Origin: Lepidostoma basale
Taxonomy: Eukaryota; Arthropoda; Insecta; Trichoptera; Lepidostomatidae
NCBI GenBank assembly: GCA_022606425.2
Contig: JAHDVF020000590.1
Location: forward strand, 1,054,001-1,118,000
Reading direction: 5' to 3'
Length of the DNA stretch: 64,000 bases
Within the stretch, counting starts at the first letter, position 1; each line of letters opens with the position of its first letter. Below are positions 12,000 to 22,062 of the stretch, piece after piece. The notes under the pieces are model-generated. The model was not told the origin of the DNA. It was given only the letters and a program-made list of their open reading frames with translations, and did not search any database. The position numbers and the translations under genes were made by a program.

Positions 12000-12260
12000 G
12001 ATGAATCAAGGATCGGACCAAAGTTGCCGATGCAGCGTGTAAAATAACTAATGTTTAAATGGAATGGGATCGGTCATAAAGCAAGGACAACGGGTGATAA
12101 GATCTTCTGGCCTTGAGTGGCGAAAGAGAAACAGCTACACAAATTCTGGCAGATCACAAGCAAGATGGTCTGATGACATTAAACGAGTGGCAGGAGGTCA
12201 ATGGCGCAGAGCGGCGAGGGATACAGTTGTGGAAGCCGGGAAGGGAGGTTTATGTAGTAT
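12000..12260 (+). mobile_element. RTE-like LINE C-terminal fragment (family D)
   Basis: The frame at 12064-12250 has LEWRKRNSYTNSGRSQARW, then SDDIKRVAGGQWRRAARDT, the usual DNA-binding-like C-terminal block of these elements. 5'-truncated, and broken after WEAG-like residues; no (GAA)n tail remains. Confidence 0.65.
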
Positions 12261-12284
12261 TATCATCTATATTACTATTCCACG

Positions 12285-12440
12285 CCAGCGGACTCGCAGT
12301 GCCGAAATCACGATCGTAGAAACTTACTTTATTGGCTCTGATGTGAATTTCATGGACAACAAAATCAAGAGTTTTGTTTCTTTAATATAATGAATGTTTT
12401 CTGCAAATGTGATATAATATTGTTTATTTGATTATTAAAT
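12285..12440 (-). repeat. Inverted third copy of part of the Helitron duplication
   Basis: CACGATCGTAGAAACTTAC...AATATTGTTTATT is the reverse complement of 8830-8975 (and of 10750-10895). The Helitron therefore holds this segment twice direct and once inverted. Confidence 0.7.
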
Positions 12441-12751
12441 TTCATATAAATATTCAAAAAATAGTTTTTCAATTACCTTAGTAATATGTATTCAAGTTTA
12501 TAATTCACAGCGAGTTTGCTTGGATTGAAACTTTGTTTTAAAGATATAGACACACATTTTTGCATCCATACACATGGCATTTAATCCAATAAATAAACGA
12601 ATTGTTATTGAACTTTAATTGTATTTGTTGAATATATATTGGGTTTATTTATGTACTCGAATTTAGCAATAGCGAAGCGTTGCCGGGTCAGCTAGTACAA
12701 AATAAAATAAGAAAACACTTGTAACAAAACAGATAATGTTTATTATAACAC

Positions 12752-13370
12752 GTGATTTTACTTGGAAATGCTTCTGTTAACCGAATGAAACAAGAAACAA
12801 ATATTTTGTACTTCAATTTTTTGTATGGACGTTGTGCGAAGGGACAGAATACTTGCTTCCTGATCGAGAGGACGAGATATTTATCCTACACATACCTCGG
12901 ATCCGTTTATAGAAAGAACGTTTTTTTAAATATCAATGAAATGTTTCCGTGCACCATCGATGCATTAATACATGTCCTATTCAATAAATATAGCAAGGAT
13001 AATTTTTTTAATTTTGCATTTTTTTTTTTAAATTCGTACATGTTTATCACACTGTCACATTTTTGTCTGACAGGGAGGACATATTTGTAAAATAGGAATT
13101 AATAAAATGTTTTCTAATTCTTATTATTGTTGTGCAGTTGTACAGATGGGTGCCTCGCGAAAAGAGACCAAGAGGCAGACCGAGGAAAAGATGGGCGGAT
13201 TGCGTGGAACAAGATTGGGAGAAAATGGAAGGAGCTGGGGAATGGAGAGAGATGGCCAGAGACAGAAGTCAGTGGGGGACCGTTGTGGAGGAGGCCAAGT
13301 CCCACACCGAGATGAAGCGCCGACAAATGAATGTATTATTGTTGGGTACTGAATGGTCTATCATTATGAA
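12752..13370 (+). mobile_element. LINE C-terminal remnant
   Basis: At 12870-12910 a decayed thumb motif reads SYTYLGSVYRKN. The frame at 13132-13350 reads PREKRPRGRPRKRWADCVEQ, then a WREMARDRSQWGTVVEEAKSH block, typical of the basic C-terminus of RTE-like and related non-LTR elements. This is a different family from A to D. Truncated, not functional. Confidence 0.7.
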
Positions 13371-13604
13371 GTTGTGCAGTTATTTCATCCTTAAATGATG
13401 ACACATTAAATAAATTATATTTTTGAATACAGTTAATATGTTGGTATAACCATTTATCTTATATTAAAGCTCTTATAACTGCTAGATTATTTTATAACTA
13501 TAAACGTATCCGTAGTGTCACCATGAAGAAATGAACCTTTACTAGATGTGTCTAAATGATAAAAATTTACTAACCTTTTATTAAAAGGCGTTTATTTTTT
13601 ATTA

Positions 13605-13805
13605 TACTTACTTCAGTGGCCGAACAATTCTTGTAGAATTTTAGTCTCCTTGATGATTTTATTCCAAGCTCCTCAATCCTGCGCATTTTGTTCACAGCAG
13701 TCCATTTCGTTCAACCAGATCAGCCAGAATATTATCCATTAGGCGCTAGCCAGGTCTTCCTAGAAGTCTTGACGCGTACAGGGTTTTGGTTTCTTTGGTC
13801 TATGA
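13605..13805 (-). mobile_element. Decayed LINE 3' remnant
   Basis: On the minus strand a broken frame reads about GRPGWRLMDNILADLVERNG, which fits the end of a reverse-transcriptase ORF. Stops and frameshifts are present. It lies between unique AT-rich sequence and the fold-back at 13845. Confidence 0.4.
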
Positions 13806-13844
13806 TGCAAAAAAATATGATAATGAAATATTAAAAAATTGAAA

Positions 13845-14155
13845 CAACATCCCATTTATATAATTAATACGAATGAAAACATCAGTTTTCTAGAAATATT
13901 ATTCAAAGAATTATATTTGATGTGACCTTATACATTTTTAACAAAGAAATATTGGGATAAGTCCAGTAATATTGGAAAGCGTTTCTTGGAACTCGTTAAT
14001 AAATTTAATGACAATGATTACATAGTTAGAAGATACCTTAGAAGGGCGAAACATGTCATTCCCATAACATATAATAAAACTTCTGGAAAACTAACGTTTT
14101 CATTCGTATTAATTATTTAATATAGAGTTTTACACTACTTTTCAAGAAACAAAAA
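13845..14155. repeat. Penelope-type fold-back element
   Basis: The left arm begins AATACGAATGAAAACATC. The right arm is TTAGAAGGGCGAAACATGTC, then ATTCCCATAACATATAATAAAACTTC, then GTTTTCATTCGTATTAATTATT. The arms are imperfect inverted repeats, and the right arm keeps the stem-loop plus GAAAC of the family core. No coding sequence. Confidence 0.65.
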
Positions 14156-14510
14156 ATATCATCCCTTTTGTTAATTATTCATAAAACAAGAAAGTGTGTT
14201 TGTATTTTATTGATTATCTCTCCAAAATATTTAATTATTTTAATTGGGTAAACTATTAAAAGCAATGTCTGATATATTCAAACAAATTTTCATGTTTAGA
14301 GTAAAGAATCCGGTTTCCAATTCCAGAATCTTACATCTTATTAAATATATTTGATTTATAGTAATAAACAAGACAGTGCCTAGTATCTATTATATCATTT
14401 GAATAAAAAACGAATTTATTAAATACCAAATCAAAACATTGAAAGGAAATATTAAAGATATTAAAGTTTGGCGTTTGAAAAATATTGTCAATTCACATAA
14501 AATATCGGTA
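14156..14510. other. AT-rich stretch, no gene seen
   Basis: No repeat family or open frame recognised. Confidence 0.5.
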
Positions 14511-14514
14511 TTCT

Positions 14515-14713
14515 CTAAGAGATGACCAAAAAATGACCATATGATTCCCCTTCTTTCCACTGTGGTGGAAGGTTTGGCCTATTTGTGTTTCCAGTAGCGC
14601 CGGATGTTATAGTAACAAAAGTGGAGGCACATTCCTTGCTTCCTCTATATAAAAAATATATTTTTACTCGGTAATAATGATTAATGTCTATAAAACTCAC
14701 CTGAGAGTGACAT
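14515..14713 (-). CDS. Candidate two-exon micro-gene, unknown function
   Basis: On the minus strand ATGTCACTCTCAG (14713-14701) meets a consensus donor GTGAGT. After a 58-nt GT...AG intron (14643-14700), exon 2 (14642-14515) continues exactly in phase to TAG. The 46-residue product would begin MSLSGSKECASTFVTITSG and include a NLPPQWKEGESYGH stretch. There is no signal peptide, membrane segment or known domain. An unspliced frame also crosses the intron, so splicing is an inference from site quality, phase and composition. It may be the end of a longer gene whose upstream part is at 14754-14963. Confidence 0.35.
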
Positions 14714-14753
14714 TTTCGTATTTCACACGATTCTTAGATGGATCAGCGCTTTA

Positions 14754-14963
14754 TTAATCTACCCCTCCCAATACAACGCACGTACAGTGCATCGTATGAT
14801 CCTTTCCACGAAACTCATCTCCTGTCAGACTGCGCTCCTGATACAGCGCCCCCCACCCGCTTAATCCCGTAACACCTCCCTGCTGACTGCCGCATTCCGT
14901 AGCCCCTTCGGCAAAGTTCTCCTCCTTCACCTGCAACACTGCACATGCATAATGCGAGAGCAC
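14754..14963 (-). CDS. Candidate terminal exon, unknown function
   Basis: GC-richer than its surroundings and open for about 69 codons on the minus strand, ending GGVD-TAA with AATAAA overlapping the stop region. A possible acceptor (TGTTGCAG|GTGAAG) would start the exon at residues VKEENFAEGATECG. The composition looks coding, but no family is recognised. The stop lies 41 nt upstream of the candidate micro-gene start, so the two may be one locus. It could instead be an old mobile-element piece. Confidence 0.3.
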   Translation of the reverse strand: MLSHYACAVLQVKEENFAEGATECGSQQGGVTGLSGWGALYQERSLTGDEFRGKDHTMHCTCVVLGGVD

Positions 14964-15239
14964 TTTGCACGCTGTGAAGACGATTACCTCACGAAAGTTA
15001 AATTTGTAATCGAATTAATCGTATCGTATGCTCGAGAGAGTTAGGAAGACTAACGGAATACTGTAAGATAATGGTGACAATCATTCCGAGAAGTTAACGG
15101 ATTCATTTAGCTATTGGACACTTCTTTAATATTTAATATTGAACAGCACGTTAGTTTTATTACATTTTATTGGAGTAACGTGTTTCCAAAAAAACAAATT
15201 TATGACGTTTTTAAAACACAATCAACATGTAACCTGGCT

Positions 15240-15532
15240 GTAGAGAATCAATCAATATAACTGGTCAGAATCTTCAGATATCTAGATATAACATGGTTGG
15301 AGGAGAACAAGGCAGCTGCCATCTCTGGTGCTCTAAAATCCATGATATGGAAAAACAAAGATCTGGCCATTATGAGTGAGATGAGAATTTATAAAGCATG
15401 CTTAAAACCAATAATAATATATGGCGTTGAAGCAAGGGCAGACAAGGACAAAACAAGTTCTGAGATGAGAACACTGAGGATGATAACAATCCTCGGGAGA
15501 ACAGACCACATAGGTAAGTAAGTAAGAAGTTG
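15240..15532 (+). mobile_element. RTE-like LINE fragment (family B)
   Basis: The frame 15285-15520 has an FRYLDITW-like thumb start, then ALKSMIWKNKDLAIMSEMRI, YKACLKPIIIYGVEARADK and SSEMRTLRMI, matching the minus-strand copy at 26190-26815. It breaks off near 15500 and ends against GAAGAAGAAC. Confidence 0.7.
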
Positions 15533-15534
15533 AA

Positions 15535-15810
15535 GAAGAACATGTTTCGACTCATAAGGGCGTTATCAAAATTAGCATGTTACGATAACGTCACAAGTTT
15601 TTCGATATATAGGTCCAATGAAACATTTCCAAAATTAAAATTTGATGTCAATGTTAAATACAAGCGTACTGTTTCATAATCCATAATCAATGAATCAAGT
15701 CATTAGCAATCCGCCTTGCAAAGCCATTTGTCAGGAAGGCATTTTATAATACTTTGGAATAGTTAAACATGTCATTCCCATAAAATAAAATAAAAGTTCA
15801 AGAAAATAGT
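15535..15810. repeat. Degenerate fold-back arms
   Basis: CATGTTTCGACTCATAAGGGCGTTATCAAAATT (15541-15573) looks like a left arm. AAACATGTCATTCCCATAAAATAAAATAAAAG (about 15766-15797) is a right arm. Strongly decayed member of the Penelope-type fold-back family. Confidence 0.45.
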
Positions 15811-16239
15811 TAGTTTTACATCATTGTTCAACCGACAGTAAAAAACATATTTTAACTATAATATTTATTCATATTATGTTAACACCATAACGAATCTTAT
15901 CCCCGAGTGATTGTTAAAATGATACTAACATAATTAAACTAATTAAGTATCTCTTTCAACGGGTTATTTGAAATGATTTTGTATAAAATATATATAACTG
16001 TTTTTTTTATTGGCGTTATTCGGTGCGTGATGTTCTATTGGTGACCAAATTTAATTATTTAATACTGTTTTCGTTAATGTGGCTATTTATTTAGATATAA
16101 TTATTCGCAGTGATTTTAAAAATGATTGTCTCCACGGATGAATGATAAATAACGTAATTTATCTCCATAAGTCTTATTGTCATAAGATAAAATATTTATT
16201 TAAAAATATACAATTTCATAGATGTTCTGGAATTTTTTT
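15811..16239. other. AT-rich stretch, no gene seen
   Basis: No repeat family or coding signal recognised. Confidence 0.5.
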
Positions 16240-16485
16240 ATTTTTTATAAAGTCATTTGAAAGGTTTATTTAAATGATTAAATACGAATGAAAACGTATG
16301 ATGACATGTTTTGCCTTTCTTAGATACTCGTATTATAAAATCTTTATTATTGATTACGTGATAATACTTTAGAAAGGCGAAACATGTCACTCTCATAAAC
16401 TGTAATAAAACTTCTGGAGAACAGACGTTTTCATTTGTATTAATTATTTAATATTGAGTTTTACGTTACGGTTAGAGAAATAATA
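16240..16485. repeat. Penelope-type fold-back element
   Basis: The left arm is AATACGAATGAAAACGTATG then CATGTTTTGCCTTTCTTAG. The right arm is TGATAATACTTTAGAAAGGCGAAACATGTCA, then AATAAAACTTCTGG and GTTTTCATTTGTATTAATTATT. The right arm keeps UGAUAA, stem and GAAAC in hammerhead order. Confidence 0.65.
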
Positions 16486-16559
16486 CATATTTCCTTCCAT
16501 TCTACAGAGTTCATAATCTGCAAAATTCGAAAAATGGCAAGATATTTGCTTTTACCTTA

Positions 16560-16770
16560 TTTGATGAGAATGCAGACAGAACGTGTGGTCACCGCGCGCG
16601 TCGGCTCGGCCGCGCGGGTATCTCGCTGCTCTCGGTTATTTAAAATCTAATGAATCGGTCATAAAGTCACATTACAAATATAAAAAGTTGTGACCGGGAT
16701 AGTGGAACAATTGTGCCATTCAGACGGCCGGGGTCGGGGGTCACGTGTGATCTTAGCCAACGGCAAACAA
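16560..16770. other. GC-rich single-copy island
   Basis: ACCGCGCGCGTCGGCTCGGCC and ACGGCCGGGGTCGGGGGTCACGTG stand out from AT-rich flanks and match no repeat in the window. A 28-codon frame starts at an ATG near 16567, but nothing supports it as a gene. It may be a regulatory or conserved non-coding element. Confidence 0.3.
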
Positions 16771-16999
16771 ACAATGCTATTCATATCGGGACTATACACA
16801 TACTAATGTCAGCCTAATACCCACTTATAGCCGGGATATGCCTTTATTACATATTTAATTATACATTATGAGATAAATATTCATTTGCTTAATAGACAAT
16901 AAAAATACAATTTCAGCTATTTGCTCTTCTAGCTACTGTGCTTCTGGTTTAGAAGCTCTTCTTTTGTGTAATCTATTATATACGTACGACTCCTTAAAA

Positions 17000-17255
17000 G
17001 CTATTTTTGAATGCTACTATTTAATCTGAGATGGTGCGGCCACGTTATGCGGCGTCCACCATGTGATGGAAACGGACCAGCAACTCAGGGGACGTGGCAA
17101 GTCCAAGTTGGTGTGGATGGAACTCAAGAGAAGTCTCAAAAGATATCGGGTCCCGCCAGACACCACCCAGGACAGACAGTCCTAGAGACGTCATAATAGA
17201 AGAGCAGACCTCAAGTAAATGGGACATACGCTAAGAAGTAGAAGAAGACTCTTAA
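17000..17255 (+). mobile_element. RTE-like LINE 3' end, frameshifted
   Basis: LRWCGHVMRRPPCDGN is followed, after a frame change, by GKSKLVWMELKRSLKRYRVP, PDTTQDR and RRADLK. The end is GTAGAAGAAGACT. This is the C-terminal block of an RTE-like ORF with a decayed (GAA)n tail. A similar decayed tail may be present at 33365-33545. Confidence 0.6.
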
Positions 17256-17289
17256 TTTTTTTAAACAAATATATACGAACATTTGCAAC

Positions 17290-17400
17290 ACTTAACAACT
17301 ACCAAATCACATTCCAACAATGTTTCCTACAGACGTAAGAGGAATAGCCATTAGAGCTGAACCTCTGTAAGCCAGAAGATCTAAGTCCAAATCCAAGTCC
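17290..17400 (-). repeat. Unclassified repeat, inverted copy of 62680-62765
   Basis: CCAACAATGTTTCCTACAGACGTAAGAGGAATAGCC, then GCTGAACCTCTGTAAGCCAGAAG and ATCCAAGTCCAA, is the reverse complement of the segment at 62680-62765. No terminal signature that would class it. Confidence 0.55.
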
Positions 17401-18044
17401 AATACAACACTATAATTAACATTATTTTGCATAAAGCCCTCCTGATTTTGTATAAACTTAAGCACTGCTTTACACAGCTGAATAACTACAGTGTTTTATG
17501 TATAAAAAAACTCAAGTCTAGAAATCCACAGTGTTAATGCGTTAAATTGATCGAAAACGAATACTGTAATTTTAGAAATGTTTTAGGCGATCAACAAGAA
17601 ATGCGCACACAATACAAAGTTTATGTAAAGAAGATCATCGATGTAACAATCATGAGAGATAACATAAGATCAGACAAATATTGTAACTTGAGCAAACTTA
17701 GAAACAGGTTAGCTTTTTTGTGTTCCGAGGGAATGGTGACATAACCTTAAGCTTACAGAATACACTACTGTTACTTATGGATAATGTGAAATACAAACAG
17801 TCCCATCATACGAGTAGAAGTGTCTAGTCGTTAGGATGATATTCATGTTCACTCTAAATCCGCATTAACTTGTTCGTATCCGTCGTATAACCTGTATCTC
17901 AAATAACAACTAGTACAAGGAACTTATTCTAAGCGTTGTTTCGTTTCATATGTATTAAATTCTATGATTTTTAAAATCTCAATGTTTGAAAATACTTAAA
18001 AAAATGGTGCTATGACTTACAGAAAGGTTTATGCGAGCACAATC
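17401..18044. other. AT-rich stretch, no gene seen
   Basis: Short frames only (65 codons at 17547); no family recognised. Confidence 0.5.
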
Positions 18045-18495
18045 CTATAAATGAGCAGCTGAGGCTGGCTACTTACGGGACACCATATTGGAAAACAAAT
18101 ACACGAGAACCGGAAGTAAGGTCAGGGTATATAAGGCATACGTCAGACCCATTATAACATGGGATGCTGATACCTACAGGACTAAAAACATGGCAGAAAT
18201 GAGAACCCTACGTTCCAACGCATCGTTACTGATCCGATTTCAGAACCCTTAAAGATTGGATCAGTAATGAAATAATATGGCCTGTCTGTCGTATTGAAGA
18301 CATAGGGATGCGGAGAAGAAGCAGATGGCGCTTTTGGAGGGATCGTGTGGACCGCATGGAAGATGCAAGCCTTGAAAGACAAAAGTTGTGAAAAATGTAA
18401 ACCCCAGCAGCAAACGGCTAACAGGAAGGATGCTGAAGAGATGGAGAGATGACTGGGCGGTATCATCTCAGGGCAGGTCACCGTCATAAATAGGT
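18045..18495 (+). mobile_element. RTE-like LINE C-terminal fragment (family B-like)
   Basis: Broken frames read GYLRDTILENKYTRTGSKVR, VYKAYVRPIITWDADTY, AEMRTLR, and later NPSSKRLTGRMLKRWRDDW. Several stops and frameshifts. 5'-truncated. Confidence 0.6.
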
Positions 18496-18647
18496 CATAA
18501 ACCAAGAAAAATTAAGATGCCGAAGAATTTTTGAAGAGAAAGAGGCAGATCTGCCTGAATTTAATTTTAGATTTTTTTTGTTGACAAATTGAAGTTTGGA
18601 TACATAACTCGTAAATTATAAATTATACGTATTTATTAATCATATAA

Positions 18648-18787
18648 ATAAAACAACTTTGTATTTAACCACGGTAGGGTTATTACAACTAGAGTTTTTA
18701 TACTGCCCTGATGAAGCCTGGGTCCAAGCGAAACTAGTTGGCATCAATATAGTAACCCTACCGTGGTTAAATACAAAGTTGTTTTAT
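18648..18787. repeat. Hairpin carrying a hammerhead-ribozyme-like core
   Basis: Perfect outer arms of about 34 bp (TAACCCTACCGTGGTTAAAT and flanks) lie at 18649-18682 and 18753-18786. Inside, on the plus strand, CTGATGA is at 18708-18714, then a stem II candidate GCCTGGGTCCAAGC, then GAAA at 18730-18733. CTAGTTG after GAAA pairs with CAACTAG at 18686-18692. This is the order of a hammerhead ribozyme. The extra AG beside helix III departs from consensus, so activity is uncertain. Confidence 0.65.
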
Positions 18788-19424
18788 TTTTATATATATG
18801 AATTATTTTCTGTTTTTGCAAATATGTCAATGGCATTGCCAGTGTAGCAATCTCATTAATTAGAGGTGACACATCTGTGAAAAACTATATGTTCGATTAT
18901 ATATATCTACTTACAACGTTGAAGGATCGCAAATTGATAATACTGTATTTTTGATTCCGTGAAATAAAAGACATGGAGTCAGCCTGTAATAAATACGAGT
19001 CTAGAGTGAGTAACGCATTTTAATATTCGATTCAGAGAGGAATCGCGAGACTTATTACACTGTTGAAAATAGATCAGCGGGCCCCCGAGTCACGAAATGT
19101 ATATCAAGAATAATTTGCGTTAGATCGAGGATCGCGGTAATTGAAATTCGAGATTAAACCAGCCTTTTCAATCTAGATCCAATTTCGCGATTGACTTTTT
19201 CATGGACCGGGAATCTCATACGAAACAGCCATTTATGATTTTCTTCTATATTCGCCTTCACTTCGTGTTGTGGATTTACTTTGAATAAATACAATTACGC
19301 TTTGTATTTTCACAACATTTTATTTTATTTTTCGCAGATATATTCGTTTGTGATACAATCTCTATCAATGCGCAAAATTTTAACTTGAATATTAAAAATT
19401 GTGCATCTATAAAGGATGTGTCAC
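18788..19424. other. Unique intergenic sequence, partly CpG-rich
   Basis: 18995-19215 is less AT-rich than its flanks, with several TCGCGA/TCGAGA motifs, and is not repeated in the window. No gene seen. Confidence 0.35.
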
Positions 19425-19705
19425 AACCAAAACAAGTCTGTCAAAAGTTACATAAAGTGTCGTGAAAATAAAAAAAGTGGTGGTCGTAAGAATGGAGGAA
19501 TGGGGAATGTTGTATTACATAAAGCGTGCGCTTAACCCAACCAATGATAGGTCATAAGTCCTGTAAACGCCTCGACCACCATATTCTGTTTCCAATTTGC
19601 ATCTTCGTCTCTATTTAGATACAATTAATCCTTAAAAATGATAACCCGCAATGGGTAAAATCCAGTATTCGTCTACAAGTATTTGTATACATTCAAAATG
19701 TTATA
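19425..19705 (+). repeat. Unclassified 280-bp repeat, copy 1
   Basis: Runs from GTCTGTCAAAAG through GTGGTGGTCGTAAGAATGG and AACCCGCAATGGGTAAAATCC to CAAGTATTTGTATAC. Its reverse complement occurs at 36715-36990 with modest divergence. No coding frame and no clear terminal inverted repeats. Confidence 0.7.
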
Positions 19706-20050
19706 AATGTTTTAATTGTATTTATTAATGTCGCAATGAATATTGTTTTTTGCAAACGAGAGAAAAACTATTCAGCTGATACTTCTCTTAAAGTCCTAAA
19801 CATTTTAGCCGATGTTTCAAAAGAACATATTTTAATGGGCACACGTTTTGACAATTTAATAAATTCATTCTACCAATGTTGGTGCTGGTAACAAAGTGAA
19901 TACAGCATTAAAAAAAACTATTATTATCCATTCTCTCTGCCTATATCTTCGAAGAAGCGGCGTGATGGTTTGTTTGTTTTTTATTCTACCAATAATGTAA
20001 CGATGTTTTATTTTCTCACCTTTGTTATGGATCAGATTGTAAATTATATC
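19706..20050. other. AT-rich stretch, no gene seen
   Basis: A short trace GAAGAAGCGGCGTGATGG with TTTGTTTGTTTT (near 19952) recalls a LINE-T end with another tail. Otherwise nothing recognised. Confidence 0.4.
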
Positions 20051-20051
20051 T

Positions 20052-20210
20052 ATAACTGTTAATGAAAAAACTTTGTTTTTATATCACAATTGTATTTATT
20101 TTACGACAGCTATTGTAACACCTGATGATGTCAACATTGGTTGATGAAGCAGTTGTCGTAAAATAAATACAATTGTGATATAAAAACAAAGTTTTTTCAT
20201 TAACAGTTAT
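20052..20210. repeat. 60-bp-arm hairpin with hammerhead-like loop
   Basis: The arms 20052-20111 and 20151-20210 are reverse complements with a single mismatch. The 39-nt loop contains CTGATGA (20122-20128), a TGTCAAC/GTTGAT stem, then GAAG and C before AGTTGTCG, which pairs with CGACAGCT. This matches a hammerhead layout in which GAAA has become GAAG. The near-perfect arms suggest recent origin or maintenance. Related copies: 143-192, 54628-54720 and 62467-62600. Confidence 0.7.
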
Positions 20211-20664
20211 AAAATATTAAAGTAGGTATCATAGTGTTTCGGCCAAAACAATGGACTATTAAATTATTTCTCATTAAAACCTCAAACATAGTACTTTCGT
20301 GTATAGTAATTGAATGCTATGCGTATGAAAGTGTTACGTACAAAATAATATTGTTTTAATAATTATTATTTTTATTTTGTTGAAAAGCTCTTTACATCAT
20401 TGCAGCGCCCAATCGACGTAAAGGGTGAAAAAAAGAAAATCGAAGAAAATCAATAATACATAGAACCATGCGAGTAGAAATATGATTGTTCTCTCTTTGT
20501 TGCTAATAGCGTAACAGTATTTGCGAATTTGCAATAGTTGCATTCAAAGAGGATGTGTGACATTGAAAAAATATTATGTTCATTTCAGTGTATATCGAAC
20601 TTAATCTGACTGCGAATTGTAGCTGGTCCAAGTTATGCTAGGAGCATTAGTGACAATTTTAGAG
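20211..20664. other. Intergenic, small repeat traces
   Basis: GGTATCATAGTGTTTCGGCC (20226) recurs inverted at 47857-47896. AAAGCTCTTTACATCATTGC (20388) is a decayed SINE-1 tail on the minus strand. No gene. Confidence 0.45.
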
Positions 20665-20890
20665 CCTAAATATTATATTTTCATTTATTACACGAATGAA
20701 AACGTCTATTATCTAGAAGTCGTATTATAATGTATGGGAATGACATGTTTCTCCTTTCTAAGACGTTATCAAATGTAGCTACATTAGATAATGGAACAGA
20801 AAGGCGAAACGTATCATTGCCTCAAATTATAATAAAACTTCTTGAAAACAGACGTTTTCATTCGTATTAATTATTTAATTAATATGGAGA
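20665..20890. repeat. Penelope-type fold-back element, both arms
   Basis: Left arm: ACGAATGAAAACGTCTATTATC, GTATGGGAATGACATG, TCTCCTTTCTAAGACGTTATCAAA. Right arm: GATAATGGAACAGAAAGGCGAAACG, AATTATAATAAAACTTCTTG, ACAGACGTTTTCATTCGTATTAATTATTTAAT. This is one of the clearest members and can serve as a family reference. Confidence 0.7.
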
Positions 20891-20924
20891 TGTTATATGG
20901 AAATGTTCAAGAAACAATAAATAA

Positions 20925-21215
20925 GATAAGAACACTTGAATATAATGAATAAAAAAAGTACATGTAAACGACGTAATTGGAGCAAAAAATAGAGGAAGAC
21001 CGAGGAAAACGTGGCATAATCATATAAATCGAATATTATATATCGTGTCACGTGTGGAGTCGGAGAAATCGATGTGCTTCCATGGCACGAAGTATGAATT
21101 ATAGAGGGAGTGAGAGTATGAAAGTATGTCGGGAAAGATAAGTGTAACCGGCTTTTCTTTCTGCTTACCCCTCCCAAGAGACGACGTGATGGTTAGTTAG
21201 TTAGTTACATAATTA
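20925..21215 (+). mobile_element. LINE-T 3' fragment with TTAG tail
   Basis: Reads AAAAATAGAGGAAGACCGAGG (GRPRKTWHNHIN-like), then GTTTAACCGGC-type 3' sequence, ending GACGTGATGGTTAGTTAGTTAGTTA. Frameshifted. It directly precedes a second, longer LINE-T copy. Confidence 0.7.
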
Positions 21216-21229
21216 TCCTACTTCGTAGA

Positions 21230-22062
21230 TGTGGTGCAAACTGATTTTAATTCAGTTAGAAATTTTTTGATAGTATGTATGAGGTATGCATGCGAAATGA
21301 TCTGATGATGAATGTGAATAAGTTCAAGGTAATGATTTTTGAAAAATAAGAAATCATGACAGTCTGCAAGATTAGCGTGAATGGTGAAAATTTGGAGCAA
21401 ATAGATGAGTTCGCGTATTTGGGTAGTATGTTTAAAAAATATGGGCGAGTGGAGAGGGATATTGAAAGAAGGGTTGAGGCAGGCAACAAAGTGAATTTTG
21501 CACTTAAAGTTATCATCGCAAACAAAAACATATCTAAAAAAGCTAAAATGGCAGTGCACGATGGTGTTCTTATACCGACCCTTATGTATGGAAGTGAAGC
21601 ATGGAACTGGCAAAAGAAGGATGAAATTAGAATAAATGCAGTAGAAATGAGATATCTTAGACGAATGTGTGAATAATCTGTGTTTGATAGAGTGTCGAAT
21701 GAAAATATAAGAAGTGAGTGCGGTGCGAATGATGGTGTTATGAACAAAATAATTAAATGATTATTATGATGGTTTGGACACATGGAAAGAATGAATGAAG
21801 AACGACTGGTAAAAAAAATAAATGTTAATGATGTAAATGGAACTAGAAAAAGAGGAAGACCGAGGAAAGGAAAACGTGGCACGATCAAATTAATCAAATA
21901 TTGAATGTTGGCCATCTGAGGAGTCAGAGAAATCGACGCGCGTGCATGACACGATGTATGAATGTTGAGGAAGCGAGAGAAATATGTCAGGAAAGAAAAG
22001 TGTGGCAGTCTATTCTTTCTGCCAACCACTTCGGGGAGACTGCGCGATGGTTAGTTAGTTAA
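21230..22062 (+). pseudogene. LINE-T, longest copy: RT thumb and C-terminus
   Basis: The frame at 21356-21676 carries KISVNGENLEQIDEFAYLGS, then AKMAVHDGVLIPTLMYGSEA and INAVEMRYLRRMC, the thumb and connection region of a non-LTR reverse transcriptase. Broken frames continue with WWFGHMERMNEERLV and NDVNGTRKRGRPRK, and the element ends in TTAGTTAG. Stops near 21350 and 21675 and an indel near 21860 inactivate it. The opposing 257-codon minus-strand frame is an antisense shadow. Confidence 0.85.

Larger units (their letters stand above)
7382..12695 (+). mobile_element. Non-autonomous Helitron-like element with nested cargo
   Basis: The 5' end is A|TCTATATAAATAAAAGG. The 3' end is GCAATAGCGAAGCGTTGCCGGGTCAGCTAG|T, with a GCAA...TTGC hairpin shortly before the CTAG terminus. 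Insertion between A and T without target duplication, a TC start and a CTAG end are the known marks of Helitrons. No Rep/helicase frame is visible in 5.3 kb, so it would depend on another copy. The interior is a mosaic: LINE C-terminal pieces, a TTAG-tailed element, a 0.5-kb segment in direct duplicate, and a third inverted piece. The two ends could come from different Helitrons. Confidence 0.6.

Noticed and set aside
12752..13090. 112-codon frame as an independent protein
   Set aside because: A YLGS thumb-like motif and the downstream GRPRKRW block mark it as part of a decayed LINE.
21256..22029. 257-codon minus-strand frame as a gene
   Set aside because: It is antisense to the LINE-T reverse-transcriptase copy and has a low-complexity hydrophobic composition.
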